From the NCBI GenBank assembly GCA_963793675.1, contig CAWCBA010000002.1, positions 1 through 64,000 of the forward strand: a stretch of 64,000 nt of DNA, written 5' to 3'. Position numbers and translations under genes: made by a program. Of this stretch, positions 1 to 8,835 are shown one piece after another (within the stretch, counting starts at the first letter, position 1; every line of letters begins with the position of its first letter). The notes below the pieces were generated by a model that saw nothing but the letters and a program-made list of their open reading frames with translations, was not told the DNA's origin and ran no database searches. This DNA is from RPQJ01 sp963793675 (GTDB lineage: Bacteria; Pseudomonadota; Gammaproteobacteria; Steroidobacterales; Steroidobacteraceae).

Positions 1-86
1 GGGCGACCGAACCCCTGCGCCGCCAGCGCGACCCGCCGCGCCTCGGGCAGCGACAGCGATTCGCGTGGCCTGCGGAGGTTGCTCAT
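1..86 (-). CDS. YcaQ-like winged-helix protein, N-terminal fragment
   Basis: Only the first 28 codons are present; the gene runs off the left edge. The peptide starts MSNLRRPRESLSLPEARRVA and continues with ALAAQGFGR. That is the conserved N-terminal helix of the winged-helix HTH_42 family, which includes the interstrand-crosslink DNA glycosylase YcaQ. The ATG at 86 is divergent from the FAD dehydrogenase. Identification rests on this short motif, so the function of the missing part is inferred from family only. Confidence 0.55.
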   Translation of the reverse strand, partial: MSNLRRPRESLSLPEARRVALAAQGFGR

Positions 87-147
87 GCGAGGAATGATAC
101 CGGCGCGGTACGCTTGGCACCTCGCCATCCTCCACGGGAGTGGTCGA

Positions 148-1747
148 ATGATCCGGTATTCGGCAGACGTGATCGTGATCGGCGCCGGCATTGCGGGCGT
201 GACGGCGGCCATCGAGTTGTTGAACCGGGGCCGGCGCGTCCTGCTGCTCGATCGCGATTGCGAAGAGAACATGGGCGGTCTCGCGAAGGAAAGCTTCGGC
301 GGCATCTGGTTTGCCGGCACGCCGCTGCAGCGACGCTACGGCATCCGCGACGGCGCACAGCAGGGCCTGCGTGACTGGCACGCTTTCGCGGATTTCGGGC
401 CGGACGACCGCTGGCCGCGCGCCTGGGCCGAGGCCTACGTCCATCGCGCCAACGACGAGATCTATGACTGGCTCCGCAGCATCGGCGTGCAGTTCATGCC
501 GATGCCGCTGTGGGTCGAGCGCGGCCTCCATACGCCTGGCAATTCCGTTCCCCGCTGGCACATCGTCTGGGGCACCGGGCACGAATTGCAGGTGGTGCTG
601 AACGCCCACCTGCTGTCGCGCCCGAATCGTGACCAGCTCGACCTGCGCTTCGATCACCGTGTCGAGTCACTCGAACGTTACCAACGGCCGCGTGACGGGC
701 TGCCGCGGCCGGCTCGAAGGCAGCGATGCCGAGTTCGAGGCCAGCGCCGAGAACGTCGTGATCGCGAGCGGCGGCATCAATGGCAACCTCGAGCGCGTGC
801 GGCAGAACTGGCACGCGGACTGGTCGCAACCGCCGGCCACGCTGCTGAACGGTTCGCACAAGTATGCGGACGGCACCCTGCACGACGCCGCGGCGGCGCA
901 CGGCGCGCGCATCACGCACCTGGACTGGCAATGGAATTACGCCGCGGGCGTGCACCACTGGCAGCCGCGCAAACCCTCGCACGGACTCTCGCTCGTGCCA
1001 CCGAAATCGGCGCTGTGGCTCAACTGGCGTGGCGAACGCATCGGTCCGATGCCGCTGGTCACGGGCTTCGACACGCACGACCTCGTCGCGCAGATCTGCC
1101 GGCAGGAACGCGCCTATTCCTGGCAGCTGCTGAACCGCCGCATCATGCTCAAGGAACTGGCGGTCTCCGGCGGCGAATTCAATCCGGCGTTTCGGCGCAA
1201 GAACCGGCTGGCAGTCGCACGCGACATGGTGTTGGGCAACCACTGGCTTTACGACCAGATGACGCGATTCTGTCCGGACGTCGTGGTCGCGCCCACCGTG
1301 CAGGCACTGGTCGAAAAGATGAACGTGCTGGCGGGCGACGGGTCGGTCGACGTCGACGCGGTCCGCACGGCCGCTACGAATTACGACGACATCATCGGTC
1401 TCGGCCCGAGGTTCCACACCGACGACCAGCTGCGCCGTATCGAGTTCGCCCGCCGCTGGATCGGCGACCGGCTGCGCACCTGCAAGTTCCAGCAGATCCT
1501 CGAGCCGTCTGCGGGTCCGCTGATTGCGATCCGCGAGTTCATCATCAGCCGCAAGAGCATGGGTGGACTGCAGACCGACCTGGAATGCCGCGTGCTGGAC
1601 CACTCCGGCGAACCGATTCCCGGGCTGTATGCCGCAGGCGAGAGCGCCGGCTTCGGCGGCGGCGGGATGAATGGCAAACGCGGCCTCGAGGGCACGTTCC
1701 TCGGCGGCTGCCTGCTGGGCGGACGCATCGCGGGCAGGATCGCCTGA
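148..1747 (+). CDS. FAD-binding dehydrogenase, KstD/fumarate-reductase flavoprotein type (frameshifted)
   Basis: A flavin-dependent dehydrogenase of the 3-ketosteroid-dehydrogenase/fumarate-reductase flavoprotein superfamily. The N-terminus has the dinucleotide-binding motif DVIVIGAGIAGVTAA followed by an acidic strand end (LLLDRD). The C-terminus has the second FAD contact, GLYAAGESAGFGGGGMNGKR. The frame changes near 671-685: the first part reads to RFDHRVESLE and the second resumes at TNGRVTGCRGRLEGSD. Both halves are conserved and together give about 530 residues, normal for the family. The ATG at 148 is preferred over 79 because it sits just before the nucleotide-binding fold. The substrate is unknown. 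One extra base in the assembly is the simplest explanation of the break. Confidence 0.8.
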
Positions 1748-1774
1748 CGAGCCCTCGCCCCTCACGCGGGCGAC

Positions 1775-1797
1775 CTCTCCCGCTCGAAGCGGGAGAG
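1775..1797. terminator. Hairpin between convergent genes
   Basis: A perfect 10-bp stem, CTCTCCCGCT/AGCGGGAGAG with a CGA loop, lies between the convergent ends of the FAD dehydrogenase and the HdeD-like gene. There is no strong T-run, so it is a candidate bidirectional terminator or a widespread proteobacterial intergenic palindrome. Confidence 0.45.
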
Positions 1798-1807
1798 CTA
1801 TGCAGCG

Positions 1808-2405
1808 TCACACGAAGCGGTTGGCGACCCGCTCCGGCAGGTTCTTCACCTTGAAGGCGAAGATGATCTTGAGCACGCCCGTGATGATCGCCCACGATGC
1901 GATCATCCAGATGACGGACAGTCCGCCCACCGCCGGGTTCACGATCACGAGGATTCCGAACAGGATCGACAGCCCGCCTGCGAGGTAGAGGATCCACTCG
2001 CGTTCCGTCGCAGCCCGCACCTTGTAGCCGAGCATCACCAGGAACACTCCGAGCATGATCGCCTGGAACGCGACCAGGTAGATGAAGGCAGCCATGCTGA
2101 CGAGCGGATTGAGCAGCGCGTAGCCACCGACGACGACGCCGAGCACGCCTATCAGCAGCATGATCCACCAGCCGTCCTTGTCGCGATGCTGGATCGACCC
2201 GAAGACGTTGAACGCGCCATCGACCAGGATCGAGGCGGCGAAAAAGATCGGCGACGACCAGCCAGGCTGCCACCGGCTTTGAAAAAGCCAGCAGGCCGAA
2301 GATCACGCCGGCGATGCCGCCGACGAGGAACACCCACCAGGTTCGTTTGCAAAGGGTCTTGGCGTCGCCGCCGAGCTGGGCCAGCAGTCCGTCCGATCGG
2401 GCCAT
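1808..2405 (-). CDS. HdeD-family (DUF308) membrane protein (frameshifted)
   Basis: A small integral membrane protein with about six hydrophobic segments arranged as repeated DUF308/HdeD units. The start, MARSDGLLAQLGG, is followed by a first membrane helix (WWVFLVGGIAGVIFGLLAF). The frame breaks at a TTTTT run near 2245-2255. The next frame continues FFAASILVDGAFNVFGSI and then MLLIGVLGVVVGGYALLNP to the stop. Joined length is about 198 residues, typical of HdeD-like proteins. The family is linked to acid resistance in enterobacteria, but the role here is unknown. Divergent from trmB with a 31-bp gap. Confidence 0.75.
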
Positions 2406-2436
2406 CGTTTTTCTCCACGCCCGTTGACCGGGCCTT

Positions 2437-3220
2437 ATGATTGCAGTCCCCCGAGGTCACCGAAACTCTAGCCCCTTGCCGTCACGGAAGCCAGACGCCG
2501 AGAACGAGGTCGTTTCCGCAGCGACAGCGCCCGACACGTCGCACCATCGCGCGATCCGCAGCTTCGTCGTGCGCGCGGGTCGCATGACCGGCGCACAGGA
2601 AAGGGCCTGGCGTGAACTGTGGCCCTTGCTCGGCATCGAAAATGGCGAAGAACCCCTCGATTTCGCGGCCGTTTTCGGCCGGGAAGCGCCCGTCGTGCTC
2701 GAAATCGGCTTCGGCAATGGCGAGTCGCTGGTCGCGTTGGCATCGACCCATGCTGAATGCAACTACCTGGGCCTGGAGGTGCACCCGCCTGGCGTCGGAC
2801 ACCTGCTGCTTTGCTGCGAAGCAGCGCAGCTGAGCAACGTACGCGTGATCTGCGACGACGCGGTGCAGGTCCTGCAGCGACGGGTGCCGGATGCATCGCT
2901 CGACGAGGTGCTGCTCTATTTCCCGGACCCGTGGCCGAAGAAGCGGCACCACAAGCGTCGCATCGTGCAGCCGCCGTTCGTCGCACTGGTCGCACGCAAG
3001 CTCAAGCCGGGCGGCGTCTTGCGCATGGCGACCGACTGGCAGCCCTACGCCGAACACATGCTCGTGACGGCAAGCAGCAGTCCCGCTGCTGAAGAACGAA
3101 TCCGCGACCGGTGACTACGTGGAGCGGCCGGACAGCCGTCCCCTGACGCGCTTTGAACGACGCGGCCAGCGGCTCGGACACGGCGTGTGGGACCTGGCAT
3201 TCCGCCGACCAGGGGAGTGA
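2437..3220 (+). CDS. trmB: tRNA (guanine-N7-)-methyltransferase (frameshifted near the end)
   Basis: SAM-dependent enzyme forming m7G46 in tRNA. It shows the family landmarks FGREAPVVLEIGFGNGESLV (SAM site), YLGLEVHPPGVG, LYFPDPWPKKRHHKRR and MATDWQPYAEHML. The current frame stops at 3114 after an unrelated tail. Shifting by one base near 3082 restores the conserved C-terminus NESATGDYVERPDSRPLTRF and RRGQRLGHGVWDLAF, ending at 3220. The gene is therefore read as intact with one extra base. The start at 2437 gives about 20 more N-terminal residues than E. coli TrmB, so a later start is possible. Confidence 0.88.
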
Positions 3221-3225
3221 CAGGC

Positions 3226-3849
3226 TCAGGCCATCGCCCCGCGCACCCCGTCGATCACGAACTGCGCCGCGAGTGCCGCGAGCAGGACGCCGAGCAAGCG
3301 TCCGAGCACGGCGCTGCCCGTCACGCCCACGACCCGCATGACGGGGCCTGTAACCAGCATCAGCGCCAGCGTCAACACCAGCACCACGCCGATCACCGCG
3401 AGCTGCGCGAAGAACTGCACCGAGCCGAATGGCACGGCGGCAAACGCCAGCAGGATGGTCGCGATCGCACCGGGCCCCGCGATCATCGGAAACGCGAGCG
3501 GAAACACCGAGATGTCGACGCGGTGATGCGCTTCCTCGCCCTCGCCCGGCGTGATCGAGCGCACGCCTGATTCCCGCGCGAACACCATCTCGATCGCGAG
3601 CATGAACAGCAGGATGCCGCCGCCGATCTTGAAGGCGTCGACGCTGATGCCGAGCAGCCTGAGCAGCGCAGTCCCGCCCACGGCGAACAGGACGCACACC
3701 GCCGCTGAGATGGTGACGGCCTTGAAGGACATGCGACGGCGGAAGGCGTCATTCGAGCCTTCCGTCAGCCCCGCGAGGATGGGCAGGAGCGACAGCGGCT
3801 CCACCACCACCAGCAGGACCACGAAGAATTTCACCAGTTCGTCGAGCAT
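3226..3849 (-). CDS. MarC-family integral membrane protein
   Basis: A 207-residue protein with six predicted membrane helices and the MarC/UPF0056 signature regions: an N-terminal VVEPLSLLPILAGLT segment, GGGILLFMLAIEMVF in the third helix, and a central FPLAFPMIAGPGAIATILL motif. The family name comes from the mar locus, but no transport substrate has been established. It converges on trmB, with its stop only 5 bp from the restored trmB stop. No frame breaks. Confidence 0.85.
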   Translation of the reverse strand: MLDELVKFFVVLLVVVEPLSLLPILAGLTEGSNDAFRRRMSFKAVTISAAVCVLFAVGGTALLRLLGISVDAFKIGGGILLFMLAIEMVFARESGVRSITPGEGEEAHHRVDISVFPLAFPMIAGPGAIATILLAFAAVPFGSVQFFAQLAVIGVVLVLTLALMLVTGPVMRVVGVTGSAVLGRLLGVLLAALAAQFVIDGVRGAMA

Positions 3850-3945
3850 GGCGCCTTCGCGTGTTTCGCGACTTGAACTCCGGGCCGCGCAGGTCTACAA
3901 ACGAAGTCAGGATACCAAGCGCAAGGACGCGTCGAGGACAAGACG

Positions 3946-4287
3946 ATGAGCAACCCCGCACCTGTCATTGGTCAATGGTACGCCCGACCCGGCGGCGATT
4001 CCTTCGAGGTGGTGGCGATCGACCGTGACGACGGGACGATCGAGATCCAGTACTTCGACGGCACGATCGAGGAGATCGACTTCGACGGCTGGCGCGAAGA
4101 AGAAATCGAGGCGGCGGAAGCGCCCGAAGACTGGACCGGCTCGGTCGACGTCGACCCCGAAGACACCGAGAACGAATTCGATGCGGCGCCCGGCAACGGC
4201 AGCAGCCCGTTCGACGCCATCGATCGCGGCGAGGCGGACGGCTACTCCGAGCTCGAACTGCCCGATGAGCCGCGGGAGCGCCCGTAG
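3946..4287 (+). CDS. Small acidic conserved protein (DUF6763-like)
   Basis: A 113-residue, strongly acidic protein. The first 50 residues (IGQWYARPGGDSFEVVAIDR then DGTIEIQYFDGTIEEIDFD) look like a small beta-rich domain seen in many Gammaproteobacteria as a conserved hypothetical. I associate it with DUF6763 from memory. The C-terminal half is low-complexity and rich in Glu, Asp and Pro. It ends 13 bp from the convergent Rieske gene. Function unknown. Confidence 0.65.
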   Translation: MSNPAPVIGQWYARPGGDSFEVVAIDRDDGTIEIQYFDGTIEEIDFDGWREEEIEAAEAPEDWTGSVDVDPEDTENEFDAAPGNGSSPFDAIDRGEADGYSELELPDEPRERP

Positions 4288-4300
4288 ACCTGGGCCAGGT

Positions 4301-4675
4301 TCAGTTGGGGTCCCGCAGCGGAACCGAATCGTCGAGCAGCACATAGCCGTGCCGGACATGGACCGGCAGCGGCTGCAGGCCCAAGCCCAGGCACGGGCCG
4401 GACAGGCAGCTTCCCGTCTCCATTTCGAACAGCGCGCCGTGCATCACGCAGCGGATCGTGTTGCCGCCCGGCACCAGGAACTGGTCCGGCTGCCAGTTGA
4501 GCGGGAAGCCCGCGTGCGGGCAATGATTGACGTAGCCGTAGACGCGCCCGCCCTGCCGCACCACGAAACCCTTCAGGGGCCATTCGCCCTGTCCCATCGT
4601 GAAGCCACGCGCACCAGGATCCGCCAGCTCATGCAGCGGGCAGATCACTCGCGTCATGTCGATCTCGTCTGCCAC
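4301..4675 (-). CDS. Rieske [2Fe-2S] domain protein
   Basis: A 124-residue single-domain ferredoxin-like protein. It carries both halves of the Rieske cluster motif: C-x-H in NHCPHAGFPLNW and C-x2-H in IRCVMHGALFE, about 25 residues apart. There is no oxygenase catalytic domain, membrane anchor or signal peptide, so it is probably a soluble electron carrier or the small subunit of an unknown redox system. It sits six bases beyond the ampG stop on the same strand, suggesting co-transcription with ampG and xthA, with no obvious functional link. Confidence 0.85.
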   Translation of the reverse strand: MADEIDMTRVICPLHELADPGARGFTMGQGEWPLKGFVVRQGGRVYGYVNHCPHAGFPLNWQPDQFLVPGGNTIRCVMHGALFEMETGSCLSGPCLGLGLQPLPVHVRHGYVLLDDSVPLRDPN

Positions 4676-4681
4676 CCCGAT

Positions 4682-6067
4682 TCACCGGGCTTCCTGCCGC
4701 ATCTTGCGCGCGAGGAAGAACAGCAGCACCAGCGCGGGCAGGCCGAGCGTCGAGGTATAGACGAAGAACGCCGGATAACCGATCGCATCGACGACGAAGC
4801 CCGACGTGCCCATCAGCAGCTTGCCGGGCAGCGCATAGATCGACGAGAACAGTGCGTACTGCGTGGCCGTGTACGACGCGCTGGTGAGGCTCGACAAATA
4901 GGCGATCAATGACGTGCCCGCGATGCCCATGGCCAGGTTGTCCGCGCTGATCAGGAAGGCAAGCCCGTAGAGATTCGGCTGGTTGTACGACGCGAATGCG
5001 GCGAACAGCAGGTTGGCGACGATCACCAGCACGCTGCCGAGCGCGAGCGAACGGATGACGCCAAGGCGCGCCACGGCCATGCCGCCGACCAGGGTGCCGA
5101 GGATCGACCAGAACACGCCGAAACCCTTGGCGACCGCGGCGATTTCCTTGAGCGTGAAACCGACGTCCAGGTAGAACGGGTTGCTCATCACGCCCATCGT
5201 GAAATCGGCGAGCCGGTAGCTGCCGATGAACGCGAGCATCAGCACGGCGAGCTTCACGCCGTAGCGCGTGAAGAAGTCGATGAACGGATTCACGACGGCG
5301 CCGACGAACCACGCACCGAGATTGCGCATCGACTCCGGCCAGTGCGCCTTGCGCTCGAGCCAGTCGCTGACACGCGCTTCCTGCGCCAGGGTGTGCTTGA
5401 TCACGCGCACCGCGGGCTCGCGGATGACGAGCGTGGTGACGATGCCGATGCACGCGCAGGCCGCCATCGACGTGTAGGACACGGCCCAGCCGTGGTCGGC
5501 CGCGATCCAGAGCGCGCCGGCACTGGCCACCATCATCGCGATGCGATAGCCAAGCTGGTACGCGGCCGCCATCACGCCCTGCATCACGGCCGGTGCGGAT
5601 TCGATCCGCCACGCGTCCACCGCGATGTCCTGGGTGGCGGATGAGAACGCCACCATCAGCGCCAGCGATGCCACGACAGCCAGGTGCCCGACCGGGCTCA
5701 TGTGCGCCATGTTGAGCAGGCCGATCGCGATGCCGACCTGGCCGAGCAGCATCCAGCTGCGCCGCCGGCCAAGCCACCGATGCAACACCGGCACACGCAG
5801 CTTGTCGACCACGGGCGCCCAGAAGAACTTGACCGTGTAGATGATGCCGACCCACGACAACATGCCGATCGTGGCGCGCTCGATGCCGACTTCGCGCAGC
5901 CATGCGGACAGCGTCGAGAACACCAGCATGAACGGCAGGCCGGCCGAGAAACCGAGGAACAGCATCGCGGCGACCTGCGGATTGCGGTACGCGAGCACCG
6001 CGTCCGCCCAGCCGCGCCACCAGGGCCTCTTGACGGCGGATGCGGCCGGCGTTGCGTCCCCGCTCAC
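4682..6067 (-). CDS. ampG: AmpG-family muropeptide transporter
   Basis: A 461-residue major-facilitator transporter of the AmpG type, expected to import anhydromuropeptides across the inner membrane for cell-wall recycling and beta-lactamase signalling. Family landmarks are LFLGFSAGLPFMLVFSTLSAW, SWVGIIYTVKFFWAPVVDK, SATQDIAVDAWRIE, the internal TRYG segment, and SADNLAMGIAGTSLIAYLSS with TATQYALFSS near the C-terminus. These are the residues usual for AmpG. The start codon overlaps the xthA stop (ATGA), so the two genes are translationally coupled. No frame breaks. Confidence 0.9.
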   Translation of the reverse strand: MSGDATPAASAVKRPWWRGWADAVLAYRNPQVAAMLFLGFSAGLPFMLVFSTLSAWLREVGIERATIGMLSWVGIIYTVKFFWAPVVDKLRVPVLHRWLGRRRSWMLLGQVGIAIGLLNMAHMSPVGHLAVVASLALMVAFSSATQDIAVDAWRIESAPAVMQGVMAAAYQLGYRIAMMVASAGALWIAADHGWAVSYTSMAACACIGIVTTLVIREPAVRVIKHTLAQEARVSDWLERKAHWPESMRNLGAWFVGAVVNPFIDFFTRYGVKLAVLMLAFIGSYRLADFTMGVMSNPFYLDVGFTLKEIAAVAKGFGVFWSILGTLVGGMAVARLGVIRSLALGSVLVIVANLLFAAFASYNQPNLYGLAFLISADNLAMGIAGTSLIAYLSSLTSASYTATQYALFSSIYALPGKLLMGTSGFVVDAIGYPAFFVYTSTLGLPALVLLFFLARKMRQEAR

Positions 6068-6831
6068 AGGTCGTACGTCATGGTGAGCGGCGCGTGATCG
6101 GAGAAGCGTTGTGCCTTGTAAATCTCCGCGCTGCGCACGCTGCCGCGCAGGCCCGGGCTCAGCACGTGGTAATCAATGCGCCAACCGACGTTCTTCGACC
6201 ACGCCTGGCCACGGTTCGACCACCAGGTGTACTGGTCGGGCTCGGGATTCACTTCGCGGAACGCGTCGACGTACTTGACGTCGTCGAACAGCTGGTCGAG
6301 CCACGCGCGCTCCTCGGGCAGGAAACCCGAGTTCTTGCGGTTCGAGCGCCAGTTACGCAGGTCTATCTCCTTGTGCGCGATGTTCCAGTCGCCACAGAGG
6401 ATGTAGTCGCGGCGCCTGCGCTTCAGCGCACGCAGGTACGGCATGAACTCGGCGAGGAACCGGAACTTGGCCTGCTGGCGCTCCTCGCTCGACGAGCCCG
6501 ACGGCAGGTAGAGCGAAATCACGCTCAGGTTCTTGAAGCGCGCCTCGATGTAGCGGCCCTCGCCGTCAAACTCCCTCGACCCGTGGCCGGCCACGACTGT
6601 CAGCGGCTTCTCGCGCGAATAGATGGCCACGCCGCTGTAGCCCTTCTTCACCGCGTCGAAGTAGTAGCAGTGGTATCCGGCCGGGTGAAACTGGGGCTCG
6701 GCGATCTGGTCGCGCTGGCATTTCGTCTCCTGCAGGCAGACGACGTCGGCGTCCTGGTCCGGCAACCAGTCGAAAAAGCCCTTGCGCGCCGCAGAACGGA
6801 TGCCATTCGCGTTGAGGGTGATGATGCGCAT
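6064..6831 (-). CDS. xthA: Exodeoxyribonuclease III (AP endonuclease)
   Basis: A 255-residue DNA-repair nuclease of the EEP fold, acting at abasic sites and 3' blocked ends. The metal- and phosphate-binding motifs are all visible: LNANGIRSA at the N-terminus, CLQETK, GYSGVAIYSR, ILCGDWNIAHKEIDL, WRIDYHVLSP and FSDHAPL at the end. Length matches the family. It is transcribed divergently from pyrE across a 26-bp gap, a pairing common in gammaproteobacteria. Confidence 0.95.
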   Translation of the reverse strand: MRIITLNANGIRSAARKGFFDWLPDQDADVVCLQETKCQRDQIAEPQFHPAGYHCYYFDAVKKGYSGVAIYSREKPLTVVAGHGSREFDGEGRYIEARFKNLSVISLYLPSGSSSEERQQAKFRFLAEFMPYLRALKRRRRDYILCGDWNIAHKEIDLRNWRSNRKNSGFLPEERAWLDQLFDDVKYVDAFREVNPEPDQYTWWSNRGQAWSKNVGWRIDYHVLSPGLRGSVRSAEIYKAQRFSDHAPLTMTYDL

Positions 6832-6857
6832 GGGCGCGAAGTATAAAGTACACGCCC

Positions 6858-7490
6858 ATGCACCAACCCGACTTCATCCGCCTGTGCCTCGAACTCGGCG
6901 TCCTGCGATTCGGTGAGTTCACGCTCAAGTCCGGCCGCAAGAGCCCGTACTTCTTCAACGCCGGCCTGTTCAACACCGGCCATGCCATCGGCTCGCTCGG
7001 GCGCTCCTACGCACGTGCGGCAATGCTGTCCGGCGTATCGTTCGACATGCTGTTCGGCCCGGCCTACAAGGGCATCCCCCTGGTCACGGCCACGGCAGCC
7101 GCGATGGCCGAGCACGAAGGCCGCAACCTGGCCTTCGCCTTCAACCGCAAGGAAGCCAAGGACCACGGTGAAGGCGGCACCATCGTCGGCGCGCCGCTCA
7201 AGGGCCGCGTCCTGATCGTGGACGACGTGATCACGGCCGGAACGGCCATCCGCGAATCGGTGGAGATCATCCGTGCTCAGGGAGCAACGCCGGCTGCCGT
7301 CCTGATCGCGCTTGACCGCGAAGAACGCGGCCAGGGGTCGAAGTCGGCCGTGCAGGAAGTGCAGGATTCGTTCGGCCTGCCGGTCATTGCGGTGTTGCGA
7401 CTGCGCGACCTCCAGGCCCACCTCGAGGCCAGCGGCGACAGCGCAGTGCTGCAGTCGGTGCAGGCCTATCGCGACCAGTACGGGGTCTGA
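6858..7490 (+). CDS. pyrE: Orotate phosphoribosyltransferase
   Basis: A 210-residue enzyme converting orotate and PRPP to OMP in de novo pyrimidine synthesis. It has the N-terminal FGEFTLKSGRKSPYFFNAG motif, the flexible-loop region FNRKEAKDHGEGG and the PRPP-binding signature VLIVDDVITAGTA. The ATG at 6858 is the first in frame and matches the family start (MHQPDFIRLCLELGVLRFG). It lies 26 bp from the divergent xthA start. Confidence 0.96.
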   Translation: MHQPDFIRLCLELGVLRFGEFTLKSGRKSPYFFNAGLFNTGHAIGSLGRSYARAAMLSGVSFDMLFGPAYKGIPLVTATAAAMAEHEGRNLAFAFNRKEAKDHGEGGTIVGAPLKGRVLIVDDVITAGTAIRESVEIIRAQGATPAAVLIALDREERGQGSKSAVQEVQDSFGLPVIAVLRLRDLQAHLEASGDSAVLQSVQAYRDQYGV

Positions 7491-7584
7491 AGGTGGCCCC
7501 CAGTTTGAAGCAGGTCACACTGCTGAGCCCAATAGGCACTAAAATGCTGCAAAAGGGAGGCGGTCTGGCCTCAGAATCCCCGTC

Positions 7585-8286
7585 ATGCGCGCAGTCCCTC
7601 TGACCGCTTCCTCCCCGGCGCCCGCCCGCGTCCGTCTCGGCGTGGCCGTTGCCCTGGTGCTGGTGGCCTGTGCCGTCGCAGCCGGTGTCGCCGATGCCGC
7701 GCAGAAGAAAGCCAAGTCGAGCGGGCCCTCGCTGACCGACGAGCACATCTACCGCTGCAAGAGCGCGTCCGGTCACAGCTTCTTCGGCCAGAACATCCCG
7801 CCTGAGTGCATGGGCGCCGACGTCGAAGTGCTCGACCAGACGGGCCGCGTCGTGCGCATGATCCCGGGCGCGAAGACGCTGGAGCAACTCGCCGCGCAGA
7901 AAGCCGCCGACGACGCCAAGGCTGCCGCTGCGCAGCGTGACCGCACCTTGCTCGCCACGTACCTCACGGTCGCCGACATCGAACGGCTGCGCAACCAGCG
8001 CATCGAACTGCTCGAACAGCAGAACGTCGTGACGCGCCAGTACATCACCAACCTGCGTTCACGCGAGGCACGGCTGATGGAATCGGTGCAGCGCTTCCGG
8101 CCATACAGCCCGAAACCGAACGCACCCGCATTGCCCGAGCAGATCGCCAGCGAGATCGTGAATACGGTGAAGGGCCTGCAGGTCTACGAGCAGGAATTGA
8201 CGAAGAACACGACCGAACGCGAGCGCGTGACGCAGGAATTTGCGGCGGATATCAGCCGCTTCAAAGAGCTGAAGGGCATCCAGTAA
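7585..8286 (+). CDS. Secreted coiled-coil protein of unknown function
   Basis: A 233-residue protein with an N-terminal signal peptide (hydrophobic VAVALVLVACAVAAGVADA). A short domain follows (IYRCKSASGHSFFGQNIPPEC, then VEVLDQTGRVVRM) resembling the DUF4124-type YxC...G modules found in exported proteins. Residues about 95-233 are Gln/Glu/Arg-rich and look coiled-coil. The pyrE-dut neighbourhood gives no functional clue. A weak -10-like TAAAAT lies at 7540-7545. I do not recognise the family with certainty. Confidence 0.7.
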   Translation: MRAVPLTASSPAPARVRLGVAVALVLVACAVAAGVADAAQKKAKSSGPSLTDEHIYRCKSASGHSFFGQNIPPECMGADVEVLDQTGRVVRMIPGAKTLEQLAAQKAADDAKAAAAQRDRTLLATYLTVADIERLRNQRIELLEQQNVVTRQYITNLRSREARLMESVQRFRPYSPKPNAPALPEQIASEIVNTVKGLQVYEQELTKNTTERERVTQEFAADISRFKELKGIQ

Positions 8287-8340
8287 GGAAATAGGGGACG
8301 CTCACCTATTTCCGGAAATAGGTGAGCGTCCCCTACCTCC
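8287..8340. repeat. 27-bp near-perfect inverted repeat between convergent genes
   Basis: Two 27-bp arms meet with no spacer. The left arm contains GGGGACGCTCACCTATTTCC and the right arm its complement, GGAAATAGGTGAGCGTCCCC. Only two outer positions mismatch. It begins one base after the stop of the secreted protein gene and faces the end of dut. This sequence type resembles REP-like palindromes that accompany RAYT transposases. No transposase is present here. It probably serves as a bidirectional transcription end. Confidence 0.75.
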
Positions 8341-8344
8341 CGTT

Positions 8345-8367
8345 TCCTTCCTGGCCTTCTGGCCTTC
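8345..8367. repeat. Short GGAAGGCCA-type repeat remnant at the dut 3' end
   Basis: About two and a half copies of the CTTCCTGGC unit abut the dut stop codon. It is the same 9-bp motif as the long arrays at 18.7, 19.9, 31.0 and 32.7 kb, but only one arm is present. The opposite arm may have been lost or replaced by the adjoining palindrome. Confidence 0.5.
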
Positions 8368-8835
8368 CTAGCCTCTTCCAGAGCTGCCAAAGCCACCGGC
8401 GCCCCGGTCGCTCGCCGAGAACTCCTCGACCACGTCGAACTCGACCTGCACCACGGGCACGATGACCATCTGTGCGATGCGCTCGCCCGGTTCGATCGTG
8501 AATGCCGCCTGGCCGCGGTTCCAGCACGAAACCATCACCTGACCCTGGTAGTCGGAGTCGATCAGGCCGACGAGGTTGCCGAGCACGATGCCGTGCTTGT
8601 GGCCGAGGCCGGAGCGCGGCAGCAGCACCGCGGCGAGGCCAGGATCCTCGAGATGGATCGCGATGCCCGTGGGAACCAGCTGCGTCTGGCCCGGTTCGAG
8701 TAGCAGCGGCGCATCGAGGCAGGCACGCAGATCGAGCCCGGCGGAACCCGGCGTCGCGTAATGCGGCAGCGGATAGTCCTTGCCGATGCGTGCATCGAGG
8801 ATACGCACCTGCAGCTTCGGTCGCTGCGCACTCAT
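8368..8835 (-). CDS. dut: dUTP diphosphatase
   Basis: A 155-residue trimeric dUTPase converting dUTP to dUMP. Motifs I-V are present: TPGSAGLDLRA, LLPRSGLGHKHGIVLGN, GLIDSDYQGQ, ERIAQMVIVP, and the Gly-rich C-terminal arm RGAGGFGSSG. The ATG at 8835 overlaps the restored coaBC stop (ATGA). In the raw sequence the frame runs through from coaBC without a stop. That fusion looks artificial because a one-base shift restores a normal CoaBC C-terminus. See coaBC. Confidence 0.94.
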   Translation of the reverse strand: MSAQRPKLQVRILDARIGKDYPLPHYATPGSAGLDLRACLDAPLLLEPGQTQLVPTGIAIHLEDPGLAAVLLPRSGLGHKHGIVLGNLVGLIDSDYQGQVMVSCWNRGQAAFTIEPGERIAQMVIVPVVQVEFDVVEEFSASDRGAGGFGSSGRG

